A model generated the notes under the pieces. That model searched no databases, had not been told where the DNA came from, and saw only the letters and a list, made by a program, of their open reading frames with translations. A stretch of 64,000 nucleotides of DNA from Gallionella sp. (lineage in GTDB: Bacteria > Pseudomonadota > Gammaproteobacteria > Burkholderiales > Gallionellaceae), in NCBI GenBank assembly GCA_030645535.1, contig JAUSNM010000029.1:1-64000 (forward strand), given 5' to 3'. Within the stretch, counting starts at the first letter, position 1; every line of letters starts with the position of its first letter. Positions 9,540 to 19,074 of the stretch are shown in pieces. The translations under genes and the position numbers were made by a program.

Positions 9540-11647
9540 GCAATGCGCTCCCAGAGCGTGACTTCAGATACGGAATGCTGAAATTTACGGCGGGTTTCGC
9601 GGATAACGAAGGGCACCTCAATTGGGGCCTGTATCAGGCGAAAGTGTGGCGTCAACCGTTCCTTCAGGCCGTCCAGCGTGGTGAAGTTTTCCGCATTCTT
9701 CTTGAAGCCGCCTATCCATTCCTCACTCTTGGTGTGCTCTTCCAGCCAGGTGTAGGGTGAGGCGATCAGCAGCATGCCGCCGATGTTCAGACGTTCGTGT
9801 ACGCTTTCCAAAAACTTGCCCGGGCTATACAGACGGTCGATCAGATTGGCGGCGAGTATCAGATCATAACCGCTGAATATCGGCTTCAGGTTGCAGGCGT
9901 CACCCTGAAAGAAATCCACCTTAGCGCTTACCTCCTCCAGCCCCAGATCGGCCAGCCTGCGCGCCTGGTAGCTGACCAGACGCCCTTCCTCGGTGAGGGT
10001 GTAACGCAACACACCCAGCTTGGCCATTTGCGCCGCCACGCCGACAAAACGGGCCGAGAAGTCGATGCCGGTGACATGCTCGAAATGGCGCGCCAGCTCG
10101 AAAGTCGCGCGTCCCGTCGCACAGCCCAGATCAAGCGCGTTGCGGGCAGGCTTGTCGCCCATCGCGCGGATCGCAATGCCGGCTAATGCCTGCGGGAAGT
10201 TGGCCACGCCAAAATACTCATCCCCGTAATGGAACTCGGCATATTCGGACAGCAGGCGGTCAGTTTCATAATTCGATGCCGCCACACCGACGCGGGATTC
10301 GGCAACCACGTAGCGGAATCCGGCATGCTGAAAGAAATGCCGTCTGAAGGCGTAGCGCGCGCTGTGCTGCGCTTCGTTGCCGCAGGAAATCCACGAACCC
10401 CCTTTAAACAGATTGTGGCGTCCGTCAAAGGTGGGCGTGGTGAAATCGTCGTACAGCGGATGCACTTCGAAGCCGGTGAAAGGATAGATCGGCGTTTCGG
10501 TCCATTGCCAGACATTACCGGTCACATCATACAGTTCGCCGTGGCGAAATTCGGTGACGGGACAAGGTGACGCATAATGATCCAGATGGATATTGGACGT
10601 GGCAGGCTTGCCTGACTCGATCTCGGTCAGTTTGCTAAAATCATACAGCCGGCACCATTCGTCCTCAGTGGGCAGCCGCACTGCCAGCCCTGTTGCCGCC
10701 TTTTTCCAGTTACAAAAAGCTTTTGCTTCATGATAGTTGACCTCGACCGGCCAATCCCACGGCATCGCAACGATCTCGGTCATCAGGCGCAGCCGCCATG
10801 TATCGCCATGCTTCAACCAAAATGTCGGATGCTCAGCGCGACTAAATGTCTTCCACGCCAGGCCCTCGGCATCCCAGTATGCATCGGTGGCATAACCATG
10901 CTCTTGCACAAAATCCAGAAACTCAGCGTTGCTCACCAGATAACGGCTGGCCTGGAACGCAGGAATGCTCGCCTCGTGCTGCCCGTACTCATTGTCCCAA
11001 CCGTAGACAGGAGAAGACTTCTCCTTGCCCAGTCGCACGTCTGCTGCAGGTATCGTCACCAGCTGGTTTTGCGGAGCAGCACCCGACTTGGCGCAAGGTT
11101 GCCAGGCAGGATGCGGTTTGACGTATTCGAGCGCGTGCTGGCGTATCAATACCGACGAAGTTTCCAGATGGATGCGCTCGTGCTCGATGCACATTAAAAT
11201 CGCCCACCACGGATGATCCCAGTCTATCGGCAGGGCCAGCGGTGCGGTTTGTATCAGCTGTTCGACGATCTGGCGAACCTGGTTCCGGTAGGCCATCACC
11301 TCGGCAACGGCAGGCCAAACGTAGTGCGCATCGTTCAGATCATCCCAGCTCATTTCATCCACGCCTACGGCGAAGGTGGACTCGAAGGTTGCATTGATGC
11401 GCTGTTGCAACAACCCGGCGAGTATCAGCTTGTTGATGAAGAAAGTGGCCGTATGGCCCAGGTAGAAAATCAGCGGGTGACGCAACGCAATCGGTTTTAT
11501 AAAATAAGCCTCATCGACGGCCAGCATCTCGAACAATCGCTCGTAACGATTGAAGGTAGCGAGAAAATAAGCGCGGATTTCCACTCGCTTGGCGTCCGTA
11601 TCAGTGCCTGACAGCAGCGGGGTTCGCTGAAATAAATCACCTTGCAT
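9536..11647 (-). CDS. ovoA: 5-histidylcysteine sulfoxide synthase with C-terminal SAM methyltransferase domain
   Basis: DinB-like HERIHLE iron motif, FGE-sulfatase-like domain (TGNVWQWTETPIYPFTGF, FKGGSWISCG), C-terminal ALDLGCATGRATFELA SAM site; 703 aa. Confidence 0.93.
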   Translation of the reverse strand: MQGDLFQRTPLLSGTDTDAKRVEIRAYFLATFNRYERLFEMLAVDEAYFIKPIALRHPLIFYLGHTATFFINKLILAGLLQQRINATFESTFAVGVDEMSWDDLNDAHYVWPAVAEVMAYRNQVRQIVEQLIQTAPLALPIDWDHPWWAILMCIEHERIHLETSSVLIRQHALEYVKPHPAWQPCAKSGAAPQNQLVTIPAADVRLGKEKSSPVYGWDNEYGQHEASIPAFQASRYLVSNAEFLDFVQEHGYATDAYWDAEGLAWKTFSRAEHPTFWLKHGDTWRLRLMTEIVAMPWDWPVEVNYHEAKAFCNWKKAATGLAVRLPTEDEWCRLYDFSKLTEIESGKPATSNIHLDHYASPCPVTEFRHGELYDVTGNVWQWTETPIYPFTGFEVHPLYDDFTTPTFDGRHNLFKGGSWISCGNEAQHSARYAFRRHFFQHAGFRYVVAESRVGVAASNYETDRLLSEYAEFHYGDEYFGVANFPQALAGIAIRAMGDKPARNALDLGCATGRATFELARHFEHVTGIDFSARFVGVAAQMAKLGVLRYTLTEEGRLVSYQARRLADLGLEEVSAKVDFFQGDACNLKPIFSGYDLILAANLIDRLYSPGKFLESVHERLNIGGMLLIASPYTWLEEHTKSEEWIGGFKKNAENFTTLDGLKERLTPHFRLIQAPIEVPFVIRETRRKFQHSVSEVTLWERIA

Positions 11648-11746
11648 CGCGCATCTCCTGCAAAATTATTGAATCGATTTTAACAGTGAATAACTTTATT
11701 GATAGTCGGTGTGAAATAATCCGCTACAAAATACACAGCCCCTCCT

Positions 11747-12811
11747 ATGCACCCTCATCTTGTCGTATCCATCTCCGGCCACGGTTTCGGCCATGTCGCG
11801 CAGACCGCGCCGATTCTGAACCGGCTTCATGAGCGCATGCCGCAGCTGCGCATCACGGTGCGCTCAAGCGTAGCGGCGGCCCATTTACGCTCGCGCATCC
11901 ACGCGCCGTTCACTCATTTGCAAAGTGCCGGCGACATCGGCATGGTGATGTCGTCCGCCATTGAAGTGGACGTCGAAAAGAGCCGCGCCGCCTATCGGTC
12001 ATTTCACGCTGACTGGGATAATCGCGTTGCCGAAGAAGCTGCAACCTTAAAGACGTTGCAGGCGGACATGGTGTTTTCCAACGTCGGTTATCTGCCGCTG
12101 GCGGGCGCGCAACGCGCAGGCATTCATAATGCAGCGCTGTGTTCGCTGAACTGGGCAGACATCTACCGCCATTACTGCGGCGATGATTCGATCACCTGCC
12201 AAATTCGCACCGCATATGTCGGCGCGGATGCTTTCCTGCGCGCCACGCCCGGCATGAAGATGCAGGATCTGCCCAACCTTATTCCGGTTTCACCTGTTGC
12301 CGCCATCGGCATCAATCGACGTATTGAGCTGAACCATCATCTGAAATTATCAAAACAGGAAAAACTGGTGCTGGTAAGCATGGGCGGCATCAAAAGTCGA
12401 CTGTCTGTAGAGAACTGGCCGAGGATAGACGGCGTGCGTTATCTGGTGCAGGCAAGCTGGCAGGCCCGTCACCCGGATGTGATCGTTCTTGAATCGATAC
12501 CCATGAATTTCAGCGACTTGCTGGCCAGCAGCGATGCGCTGCTTTGCAAACCCGGCTATGGCAGCTTCGTGGAAGCCGCAGGCTCAGGTGTGCCGGTGAT
12601 CTATGTCGGACGACCCGACTGGCCGGAATCCCCCGCCCTGATCGAATGGCTGAACCGAAACGGCGCATGCCGCGAAGTCTCGCTTGATGAATTAAATCAG
12701 GGGAAGTTAGCAGAAATATTGGAAAGAATCTGGGGATCAGTGAAACCTGAAGCCGTCGTTCCGACAGGAGCGGGACAAGTTGCACACTGGATAGCTGAAA
12801 AACTTGCTTAA
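11747..12811 (+). CDS. MurG/UDP-glycosyltransferase-like protein
   Basis: SGHGFGHVAQTAPILNRL N-terminus and C-terminal DALLCKPGYGSFVEAAGSGVPVIYVGRPDWPE. Confidence 0.75.
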   Translation: MHPHLVVSISGHGFGHVAQTAPILNRLHERMPQLRITVRSSVAAAHLRSRIHAPFTHLQSAGDIGMVMSSAIEVDVEKSRAAYRSFHADWDNRVAEEAATLKTLQADMVFSNVGYLPLAGAQRAGIHNAALCSLNWADIYRHYCGDDSITCQIRTAYVGADAFLRATPGMKMQDLPNLIPVSPVAAIGINRRIELNHHLKLSKQEKLVLVSMGGIKSRLSVENWPRIDGVRYLVQASWQARHPDVIVLESIPMNFSDLLASSDALLCKPGYGSFVEAAGSGVPVIYVGRPDWPESPALIEWLNRNGACREVSLDELNQGKLAEILERIWGSVKPEAVVPTGAGQVAHWIAEKLA

Positions 12812-12813
12812 AC

Positions 12814-12849
12814 GATCGGGGGGCGCATGTTGCCATGCGCCCCCCGATC
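12814..12849. terminator. Hairpin between convergent genes
   Basis: GATCGGGGGGCGCATG-TTGC-CATGCGCCCCCCGATC, perfect 16-bp stem. No clear T tract. Confidence 0.7.
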
Positions 12850-12871
12850 AATTCGCTACATGATGCCAAGC

Positions 12872-13366
12872 TTAGTGCAAGTGACCACTTTCTTCGTCAT
12901 GCACATGCCCGTGCTCCAGTTCTTCTTCGGTAGCAGCGCGCACGCCGGTTACCGTGCAGTTAAACGTGACCGTCTTGCCGGCCAGCGGATGATTGCCGTC
13001 CACGGTCACTTCTTCGTCGCCCACTTCCACTACGGTGTACAGAATAAAATCTTCATCGTCTGACTCTTCCGGTGCACCCTCGAATTGCATGCCGACGGCT
13101 ACATCTTCCGGGAAAGCGCTGCGCGCTTCGACTTCAACCAGCTCATGTTCATATTCGCCGAAGGCGTCATCCGGTTGCAACGTGACGCTGATCTTGTCGC
13201 CGACACTCTTGCCATGCAATGCTTCCTCGACCAGAGGAAAAATACCGTCGTAACCGCCATGCAGATAACTGATCGGGTCTGCAACCGTCTCAAGTATTTC
13301 GCCGTCGCCTTTGGCGTTAACCAGTTCATAGCGCAGCGATACTACCGTGTTTTTTGCAATCTTCAT
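12872..13366 (-). CDS. slyD: FKBP-type peptidyl-prolyl isomerase (SlyD-like)
   Basis: MKIAKNTVVSLRYELVNAKGDGEILE, YLHGGYDGIFPLVEEALHGKSVGD, His-rich tail. RBS AAGGAAATGAA before the ATG at 13366. Confidence 0.92.
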   Translation of the reverse strand: MKIAKNTVVSLRYELVNAKGDGEILETVADPISYLHGGYDGIFPLVEEALHGKSVGDKISVTLQPDDAFGEYEHELVEVEARSAFPEDVAVGMQFEGAPEESDDEDFILYTVVEVGDEEVTVDGNHPLAGKTVTFNCTVTGVRAATEEELEHGHVHDEESGHLH

Positions 13367-13546
13367 TTCATTTCCTTTATCAAAAATAATAACTTGCGCC
13401 TGTCCGCCAGCACAAAACTTGCATGTGACCGCTGTCGCGAAGCAATCCATGACTAATCCTCGCGGCATTTTAAACACTTTGTGTGTCGCCACCTAATAAA
13501 TTTTTACTACAACAAGACTAACCTTGACGCGGCTATAATCTCACGC

Positions 13547-14671
13547 ATGAAAAATATATCTACTCTGTTAGGCTCCCTCAGCGTAAATGAATTTTTGCGC
13601 GACTACTGGCAAAAAAAACCACTGCTGATACGCGGCGCCCTGCCGCAGTTCAGCGGCCTGCTGACACCGGAACAGGCAATCAAACTGGCCTGCACTGAAG
13701 ATGTGCAGGCACGCCTGGTGAAGCAGCAGCACGGCCAATTCGAACTAGAACAGTCGCCCTTTACGGCGAAAGATTTCAAGGGCTTGAGCAAGACCCAGTG
13801 GACCGTGCTGGTGCAGGGCTTAAACCACCACCTGCCCGAAGCCACAGAGCTGCTGAAACTGTTTAATTTCATTCCGCATGCGCGCCTGGATGACCTGATG
13901 GTCAGCTACGCCCCTTGTGGTGGCGGCGTAGGACCTCACTTCGACCCCTACGACGTGTTCCTGTTGCAGGGCATGGGGCACCGCCGCTGGCAGATTTCCA
14001 CGCAAGCCGACCGCACGCTGATCGAAGGTGCGCCGCTGCGCATCCTGAAAGACTTCAAGGTTGAACAGGAATGGGTTTTGGCGCCGGGTGACATGCTGTA
14101 TCTGCCGCCGCAATGCGCGCACAACGGCATCGCCGAGGACGATTGCATGACCTATTCCATCGGTTTCCGCACCCCTGCGTATCAGGAGCTGGCCGAACAG
14201 TTTCTGGTGTACCTGCAAGACCGGATCGCAGTGGATGGCCTGTATGCCGACCCGGATCTGAAGACACAGAAACATCCTTCCGAAATCAGCTCAGACATGC
14301 TGAGTCAGGTAGGCAAGGCCATCAAGCAGGTGCGCTGGGATAAGGACGATATCGCGAACTTCCTGGGCTGTTATTTGAGCGAACCGAAGCCGCATATCTT
14401 TTTCGATGCTCCCGAACCTGAATTGAGCTTGAAAAAATTCGTAAAATCCATACAAAATAACGGCCTGACGCTGGATATGAAGACTCAGATGTTGTGCCAT
14501 GACCAGAGCATTTTCATGAATGGCGAAACGACACAGGCAGCAGGCCACGACTATGAATTACTGCGCGATTTGGCCGACAACCGCGAACTGCCCGCCGTGG
14601 ATACCTGTTCAGATGAACTGAGTGAACTGCTCTATCAGTGGTATCTGGACGGGTATATTGCTCCACGCTGA
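13547..14671 (+). CDS. roxA: JmjC/cupin ribosomal oxygenase (YcfD/RoxA-like)
   Basis: FLRDYWQKKPLLIRGALPQF, GVGPHFDPYDVFLLQGMGHRRW, LPPQCAHNGIAEDDCMTYSIGFR. Confidence 0.9.
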   Translation: MKNISTLLGSLSVNEFLRDYWQKKPLLIRGALPQFSGLLTPEQAIKLACTEDVQARLVKQQHGQFELEQSPFTAKDFKGLSKTQWTVLVQGLNHHLPEATELLKLFNFIPHARLDDLMVSYAPCGGGVGPHFDPYDVFLLQGMGHRRWQISTQADRTLIEGAPLRILKDFKVEQEWVLAPGDMLYLPPQCAHNGIAEDDCMTYSIGFRTPAYQELAEQFLVYLQDRIAVDGLYADPDLKTQKHPSEISSDMLSQVGKAIKQVRWDKDDIANFLGCYLSEPKPHIFFDAPEPELSLKKFVKSIQNNGLTLDMKTQMLCHDQSIFMNGETTQAAGHDYELLRDLADNRELPAVDTCSDELSELLYQWYLDGYIAPR

Positions 14672-14718
14672 CGGGCATGGGTAGCAACACATGATTATTG
14701 AATAGAAATGCCCGCCTC

Positions 14719-14757
14719 CCTCTCTCCTAGCTCTCTCCCGTTTTCGGGAGAGAGGGA
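14719..14757. terminator. Hairpin downstream of roxA
   Basis: CTCTCTCCCG-TTTT-CGGGAGAGAG inverted repeat. Confidence 0.5.
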
Positions 14758-14802
14758 CAAGGTTTCACTGCGCGAGATTCACGTAACTTCAGGGGAACAA
14801 GC

Positions 14803-15294
14803 ATGACGGATGACTTGCTGATACACACCCATCTGGACGGCATTGCGGACTACACCGCCGCACTCGATACGGTGTGCAAACTGGCGCGACACAACTTGTA
14901 TCTGTTCGAGAAGGATTACGACGGCCTGGGATTCAACTCAGAATCGCGTTATGAAACGCTGCGGCATTTCCTGCTCGCAAATCCGGCTAATCACCTGTAC
15001 GTCCTGGCACACGACATGCACTATCTGTCCACGCTTTGTCCGCGCATGACGATGTTGCTGCGCCAGTCCGGCAACCGCATGTTCATAAACCAGACAGCAA
15101 AACACCTGCTGCATATTACCGCACCATTTTGCGTGGCGGACAACGCACATTATGTGCGCCGCTTCCACTTCAACGACCCGCGCGGACTCCTGGCACAAAA
15201 TGACCCTGAAAACGCTCGCGCATTGGAGTCACTCTATTTGGAAATGTGGGCAAACTCGCATCCGGCTATATCCACAACCAAGCTAGGCCTATAA
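14803..15294 (+). CDS. Conserved hypothetical protein
   Basis: 163-aa ORF with coding-like composition between annotated genes. Confidence 0.7.
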   Translation: MTDDLLIHTHLDGIADYTAALDTVCKLARHNLYLFEKDYDGLGFNSESRYETLRHFLLANPANHLYVLAHDMHYLSTLCPRMTMLLRQSGNRMFINQTAKHLLHITAPFCVADNAHYVRRFHFNDPRGLLAQNDPENARALESLYLEMWANSHPAISTTKLGL

Positions 15295-15329
15295 AAATCC
15301 CGGTTGTCACTAGATTTTTTTCTGTTTAC

Positions 15330-15338
15330 TGGTAGAAT
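15330..15338 (+). promoter_or_regulatory. Possible extended -10 promoter of the small lipoprotein gene
   Basis: TGGTAGAAT fits an extended -10 pattern about 80 bp upstream of the ORF. No good -35. Confidence 0.35.
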
Positions 15339-15416
15339 GCCCCGACTTTGATTTTGGCTGAACTGCGAAGTCGAAAACAATTTTAATATTTTCAACTTAA
15401 CCTAAGGAAACTGACC

Positions 15417-15623
15417 ATGAAATTATCCGCTCTCGTTGCTGCTCTGTTGGCTCTTGCTTTGACCGCTTGTGGCGAAAAAGCTGCTGAAGTTCCAGCTGCT
15501 CCAGCTGTTGTTGTTGAAGCTCCAGCTGCTTCTGCTGTCGCTGTTGAAGTTGCTCCAGCTGCTCCAGCTGCTGAAGCCGCTCCTGCTGCACCAGCTGCTG
15601 AAGCCGCTCCAGCTGCTAAGTAA
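15417..15623 (+). CDS. Small Ala/Pro/Val-rich lipoprotein
   Basis: Signal peptide and lipobox MKLSALVAALLALALTAC, then a PAAPAAEAAPAAPAAEAAP tail; followed by a strong terminator. Confidence 0.75.
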   Translation: MKLSALVAALLALALTACGEKAAEVPAAPAVVVEAPAASAVAVEVAPAAPAAEAAPAAPAAEAAPAAK

Positions 15624-15632
15624 GCAAAGCTT

Positions 15633-15680
15633 TCAAGCAATAAAAAAAGCCGACGCAAGTCGGCTTTTTTTATTGCTTGA
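15633..15680. terminator. Rho-independent terminator with 22-bp perfect stem
   Basis: TCAAGCAATAAAAAAAGCCGAC-GCAA-GTCGGCTTTTTTTATTGCTTGA. Confidence 0.92.
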
Positions 15681-15752
15681 ATCTTGAATCTTGAATCTTG
15701 AATCTTGAATCTTGAATCTTGAATCTTGAATCCTGAATCCTGCATCCTGCTT
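15676..15752. repeat. Heptanucleotide tandem repeat (CTTGAAT)8 with degenerate CCTGAAT/CCTGCAT copies
   Basis: Eight consecutive perfect CTTGAAT units from 15676, then CCTGAAT, CCTGCAT, CCTGCTT. Confidence 0.98.
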
Positions 15753-16520
15753 TTAAACTATTTCGCGCCAGTCAAAACCATGCTGCTGCGTTGCCACCCC
15801 CACCCAGTCCTCTGCACAACCCAGCACCCCGCACAAAGCTTTGACTGCAAGTTCAGGCGTATTGTTCTTTGAACTGATATGCGCGGCAATCAGATGCTGC
15901 AAACCGCTTGTATCAAGACTCGCCAGAATACCGGACGCCTCCCTGTTGCTCAGATGCCCCAGGCGCCCAGCTACGCGCAGCTTCAGGCTGTAAGGATAAT
16001 CGCCATTCATCAGCATTTCACTGTCGTGGTTACACTCCAAAACCAGGGCATCACAACCGCTCAGCATCGCCTCGATATGCGGCGTACTGCAACCTGCATC
16101 CGTCAGCACACCCAGGCGCCTGGAACCATCGCCAAATACATACTGCACAGGCTCGGTCGCATCGTGCGGCACAGGATAGGGCTGAATCTGAAGATCCCCA
16201 ATGTCGAACATCTGATGCGGGTTGATTTCCTGGAGATTGGCAACATTGATGAATGCCTTGGACTGGCTGCGCAAAGTACCGTGCGTCAACCAGACAGGAA
16301 TGTCATATTTGCGAGCCAGACGCGCCACGCCCGCGATATGATCGCCGTGCTCATGGGTCACCACGATACCGCTTAACTGCTCAGGATCCAAGCCCAGACG
16401 CGCCAGGCGCATGACACTATCCTTCAGACCGAAGCCGCAGTCGAGCAGCACATGCGTTTGCCCTGCACACACCAGCAGCGCATTGCCTTCGCTGCCGCTA
16501 CCTATCGATGCAAATCTCAT
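15753..16520 (-). CDS. MBL-fold metallohydrolase (YycJ-like)
   Basis: SIGSGSEGNALLV, VVTHEHGDHIAGVARLA, ALVLECNHDSEML. Confidence 0.92.
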   Translation of the reverse strand: MRFASIGSGSEGNALLVCAGQTHVLLDCGFGLKDSVMRLARLGLDPEQLSGIVVTHEHGDHIAGVARLARKYDIPVWLTHGTLRSQSKAFINVANLQEINPHQMFDIGDLQIQPYPVPHDATEPVQYVFGDGSRRLGVLTDAGCSTPHIEAMLSGCDALVLECNHDSEMLMNGDYPYSLKLRVAGRLGHLSNREASGILASLDTSGLQHLIAAHISSKNNTPELAVKALCGVLGCAEDWVGVATQQHGFDWREIV

Positions 16521-16536
16521 TTATCCGGCCTGATGA

Positions 16537-16576
16537 CAATCGGCCCGTCTTTCCTGCAGGAAAGACGGGCCGATTG
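16537..16576. terminator. 40-bp perfect loopless palindrome between bamC and the MBL gene
   Basis: CAATCGGCCCGTCTTTCCTG|CAGGAAAGACGGGCCGATTG. Confidence 0.85.
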
Positions 16577-16589
16577 AATATTCAACAAA

Positions 16590-17687
16590 TTATTGATTGA
16601 TGTTCTTGTAAATAGCCTCAAGCCTCTGTTTGCTGGCATCGCTGCTTGTGCCATTCTGATCGGTGACCGACACTTCACACGACGCACCGCCGTCCTTGAC
16701 GTTCACGCGATAACGCAAACCGGTGTCTTCTTCATCTTTCCAGAACTGCAACTTATCCGTCCAGCCTTTTTCAACGTTGACGGTATGCAGGAAGTACACG
16801 CCCTTGGCGCGGTCCTTGTCTTCGACAACATAACCTGCACGTTCGATCGCAAGCCCCACACGGCGCCAGCTCTTGTCAAACGCATCATTGATGACAATCA
16901 CGCTGCTGCCGTCGAAGACTTGCAGCAGATTGGCGGCTCCCGCGGATACAGCAGCGCCCTCCGTCACGGCGGTAGCAGCCTGTACCGGGGTACCACCGAA
17001 ACGCACCATCAGACGTTGCAGCAACTCCGCTTCCAGCTCAGGATCATTCGGGCGCGATTGCCACTTGGAGGAATTCTTGTCTGCATCCAGCACTTCTTCT
17101 TTACCGCGATGGGTCACGTAAATTTCGGTGCCAGCGCCGTCCTTGGAACGTTCCAGACGAATGTGATATTGATCACGTTCACCCAACGAATACATATTGT
17201 CAAATACCTTGCCGATCACGCTTCGGATGGCACCCTGCTCGATCTTGGCACGATTTTCCGCCCAGTCTGTTTCAATGATCCCGGCAGCCTGATCCTCAGA
17301 CTGGACGGTCAAACCTGTTTCATGCAGGAATGCCTTAACCACAGGCCACACGTTTTCCGCTTTATCTTCAACCTTCAACCAGCGCTGAGTGCCATTCTTC
17401 TCCAGACTCACGCCACGAACGATCGGCAATACCGCTGCAGCGCTGCGTGCGGCGGGCGCGACTTCACCCTTGTTATAAGCGGAATAGGTTGCGACGGACT
17501 CGTCACTGCCTGCAACCTTGTAGCGATCATCCGTCTCAGGCAAGGTCAGATCAGGCGGCACTTCCAAAGAGGGCACTTGTACTGCGCCGGCACGATAATC
17601 GATGCGCTTATTGTTCAAACCCATAGCGCCACAACCGACCAACGAGATCAGCGCGACACTGGAAATTCCGGCATGCAAAACTTTCAT
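16590..17687 (-). CDS. bamC: Outer membrane assembly lipoprotein BamC
   Basis: Lipobox SLVGC, VPPDLTLPETDDRYKV, RWLKVEDKAENVWPVVKAFL; precedes by dapA. Confidence 0.92.
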   Translation of the reverse strand: MKVLHAGISSVALISLVGCGAMGLNNKRIDYRAGAVQVPSLEVPPDLTLPETDDRYKVAGSDESVATYSAYNKGEVAPAARSAAAVLPIVRGVSLEKNGTQRWLKVEDKAENVWPVVKAFLHETGLTVQSEDQAAGIIETDWAENRAKIEQGAIRSVIGKVFDNMYSLGERDQYHIRLERSKDGAGTEIYVTHRGKEEVLDADKNSSKWQSRPNDPELEAELLQRLMVRFGGTPVQAATAVTEGAAVSAGAANLLQVFDGSSVIVINDAFDKSWRRVGLAIERAGYVVEDKDRAKGVYFLHTVNVEKGWTDKLQFWKDEEDTGLRYRVNVKDGGASCEVSVTDQNGTSSDASKQRLEAIYKNINQ

Positions 17688-17695
17688 ATTTTTCC

Positions 17696-18595
17696 TCAAC
17701 TTAATGATGTGCCAACAGTTTCAAGTACGCCAGCCTGAAGCATGGCTTGTTCGACGACGCTGTGAGCGCCTGACGATAATGGTGTCAGCGGCAGGCGCAA
17801 GGTGTTTTTCATCCGGCCCATGCGCGCCACTGCCCATTTAACGGGGATCGGATTGGCCTCGACAAACAGATTGCGATGCAATCCCAGCAGACGGAAATTG
17901 ATTTCGCGGGCACGAAGCACCTCACCCTGCAATGCCGCCATGCACATCTCGTGCATAAGCCTGGGCGCCACATTGGCGGTGACAGAAATCGTGCCATGCG
18001 CACCCAGCAACATCAGCGCCAGCGTGCTGGCATCATCACCGCTGTATATCGCAAAATCTTTTGGCGCACGCAGCAACAGATCGCTGCCGCGCTCGATGTC
18101 ACCTGTCGCATCCTTGATGCCGACGATGTTCGGTATCTCGGCCAGGCGCAACACGGTGTCATTACTCATATCCGCCACCGTACGCCCCGGCACGTTGTAC
18201 AGAATATGCGGCATATCCACCGCTTCGGCGATGGCCTTGAAATGCAGATACAGGCCTTCCTGAGTCGGCTTATTGTAATAAGGCACCACGGAAAGCGAGG
18301 CATCGGCACCCGCCCGTTTCGCGTATGAAGCCAGTTCGATGGCCTCACGGGTACAGTTGGCCCCGGTTCCGGCGATGATGGGGATGCGCTTTGCCGCATG
18401 CTTCACCGCCTCGGCAATCAGCAATTCATGCTCTTCCAGATTAACCGTAGGCGATTCGCCGGTGGTGCCGACCACCACGATGGCATCAGTGCCCTGTTCG
18501 ATGTGAAAGTCAATCAATGCGCGAAACGATGGCAAGTCCAGGCTGCCATCTTCATGCATGGGGGTAACGATTGCAACAATACTGCCCTTGATCAT
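17696..18595 (-). CDS. dapA: 4-hydroxy-tetrahydrodipicolinate synthase
   Basis: [40 protein letters not shown]. Confidence 0.97.
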   Translation of the reverse strand: MIKGSIVAIVTPMHEDGSLDLPSFRALIDFHIEQGTDAIVVVGTTGESPTVNLEEHELLIAEAVKHAAKRIPIIAGTGANCTREAIELASYAKRAGADASLSVVPYYNKPTQEGLYLHFKAIAEAVDMPHILYNVPGRTVADMSNDTVLRLAEIPNIVGIKDATGDIERGSDLLLRAPKDFAIYSGDDASTLALMLLGAHGTISVTANVAPRLMHEMCMAALQGEVLRAREINFRLLGLHRNLFVEANPIPVKWAVARMGRMKNTLRLPLTPLSSGAHSVVEQAMLQAGVLETVGTSLS

Positions 18596-18840
18596 TTTGA
18601 ATCTCATTTTCATGACAAGTAAAGGTGGCATTCTAACCTAAACCGGACAAGCCGGAACCAAAAAAGGCTTTCAAAACTGTCCACGAAATACACGAAAAGG
18701 GTTAAGCAGGCAATCCGGCGGATGCTCGCAAAATCATGAAACAAAAATCCATGGCACAGTTACACGCTCATACCAACATGAGCGACAAAAACAGGACGAC
18801 TGTGGAATAATGAGGTTACTGTTGAACTTATCGCCTCTTC

Positions 18841-19074
18841 ATGCCTGCAATCACACTCGCCACACTGAAAACTGGCGACATCGCCACTATTGTTTCGATT
18901 CATGCCGAAGAGGCATTGCATCAACGCCTGTTGGCTCTGGGCTTTCGCACCGAACGGCGAATCGAGCTGATCCGCAAAGCCAGTTTCGGCGGTCCTTTGC
19001 AAGTGCGTATCGGCACCACTGACATCCTGTTGCGGCGCACTGAAGCCGCCAAAATAAGGGTTAGAAAAACATGA
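18841..19074 (+). CDS. feoA: Ferrous iron transport protein A
   Basis: Small SH3-like ORF overlapping feoB by 4 nt; LLALGFRTERRIELI. Confidence 0.9.
   Translation: MPAITLATLKTGDIATIVSIHAEEALHQRLLALGFRTERRIELIRKASFGGPLQVRIGTTDILLRRTEAAKIRVRKT

Noticed and set aside
15392-15745. 117-aa minus-strand ORF starting with (KIQDSRF) repeats
   Set aside because: Produced by reading the heptamer array and the antisense of the lipoprotein gene; not a real protein.
15676-15752. CRISPR array
   Set aside because: Short direct repeats of 7 nt without spacers and no cas genes; simple tandem repeat.
16593-17738. 381-aa plus-strand ORF antisense to bamC
   Set aside because: Shadow ORF fully opposite a well supported bamC gene.
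18600-18840. Fur box upstream of feoA
   Set aside because: No convincing 19-bp Fur palindrome could be seen by eye; needs a matrix scan.
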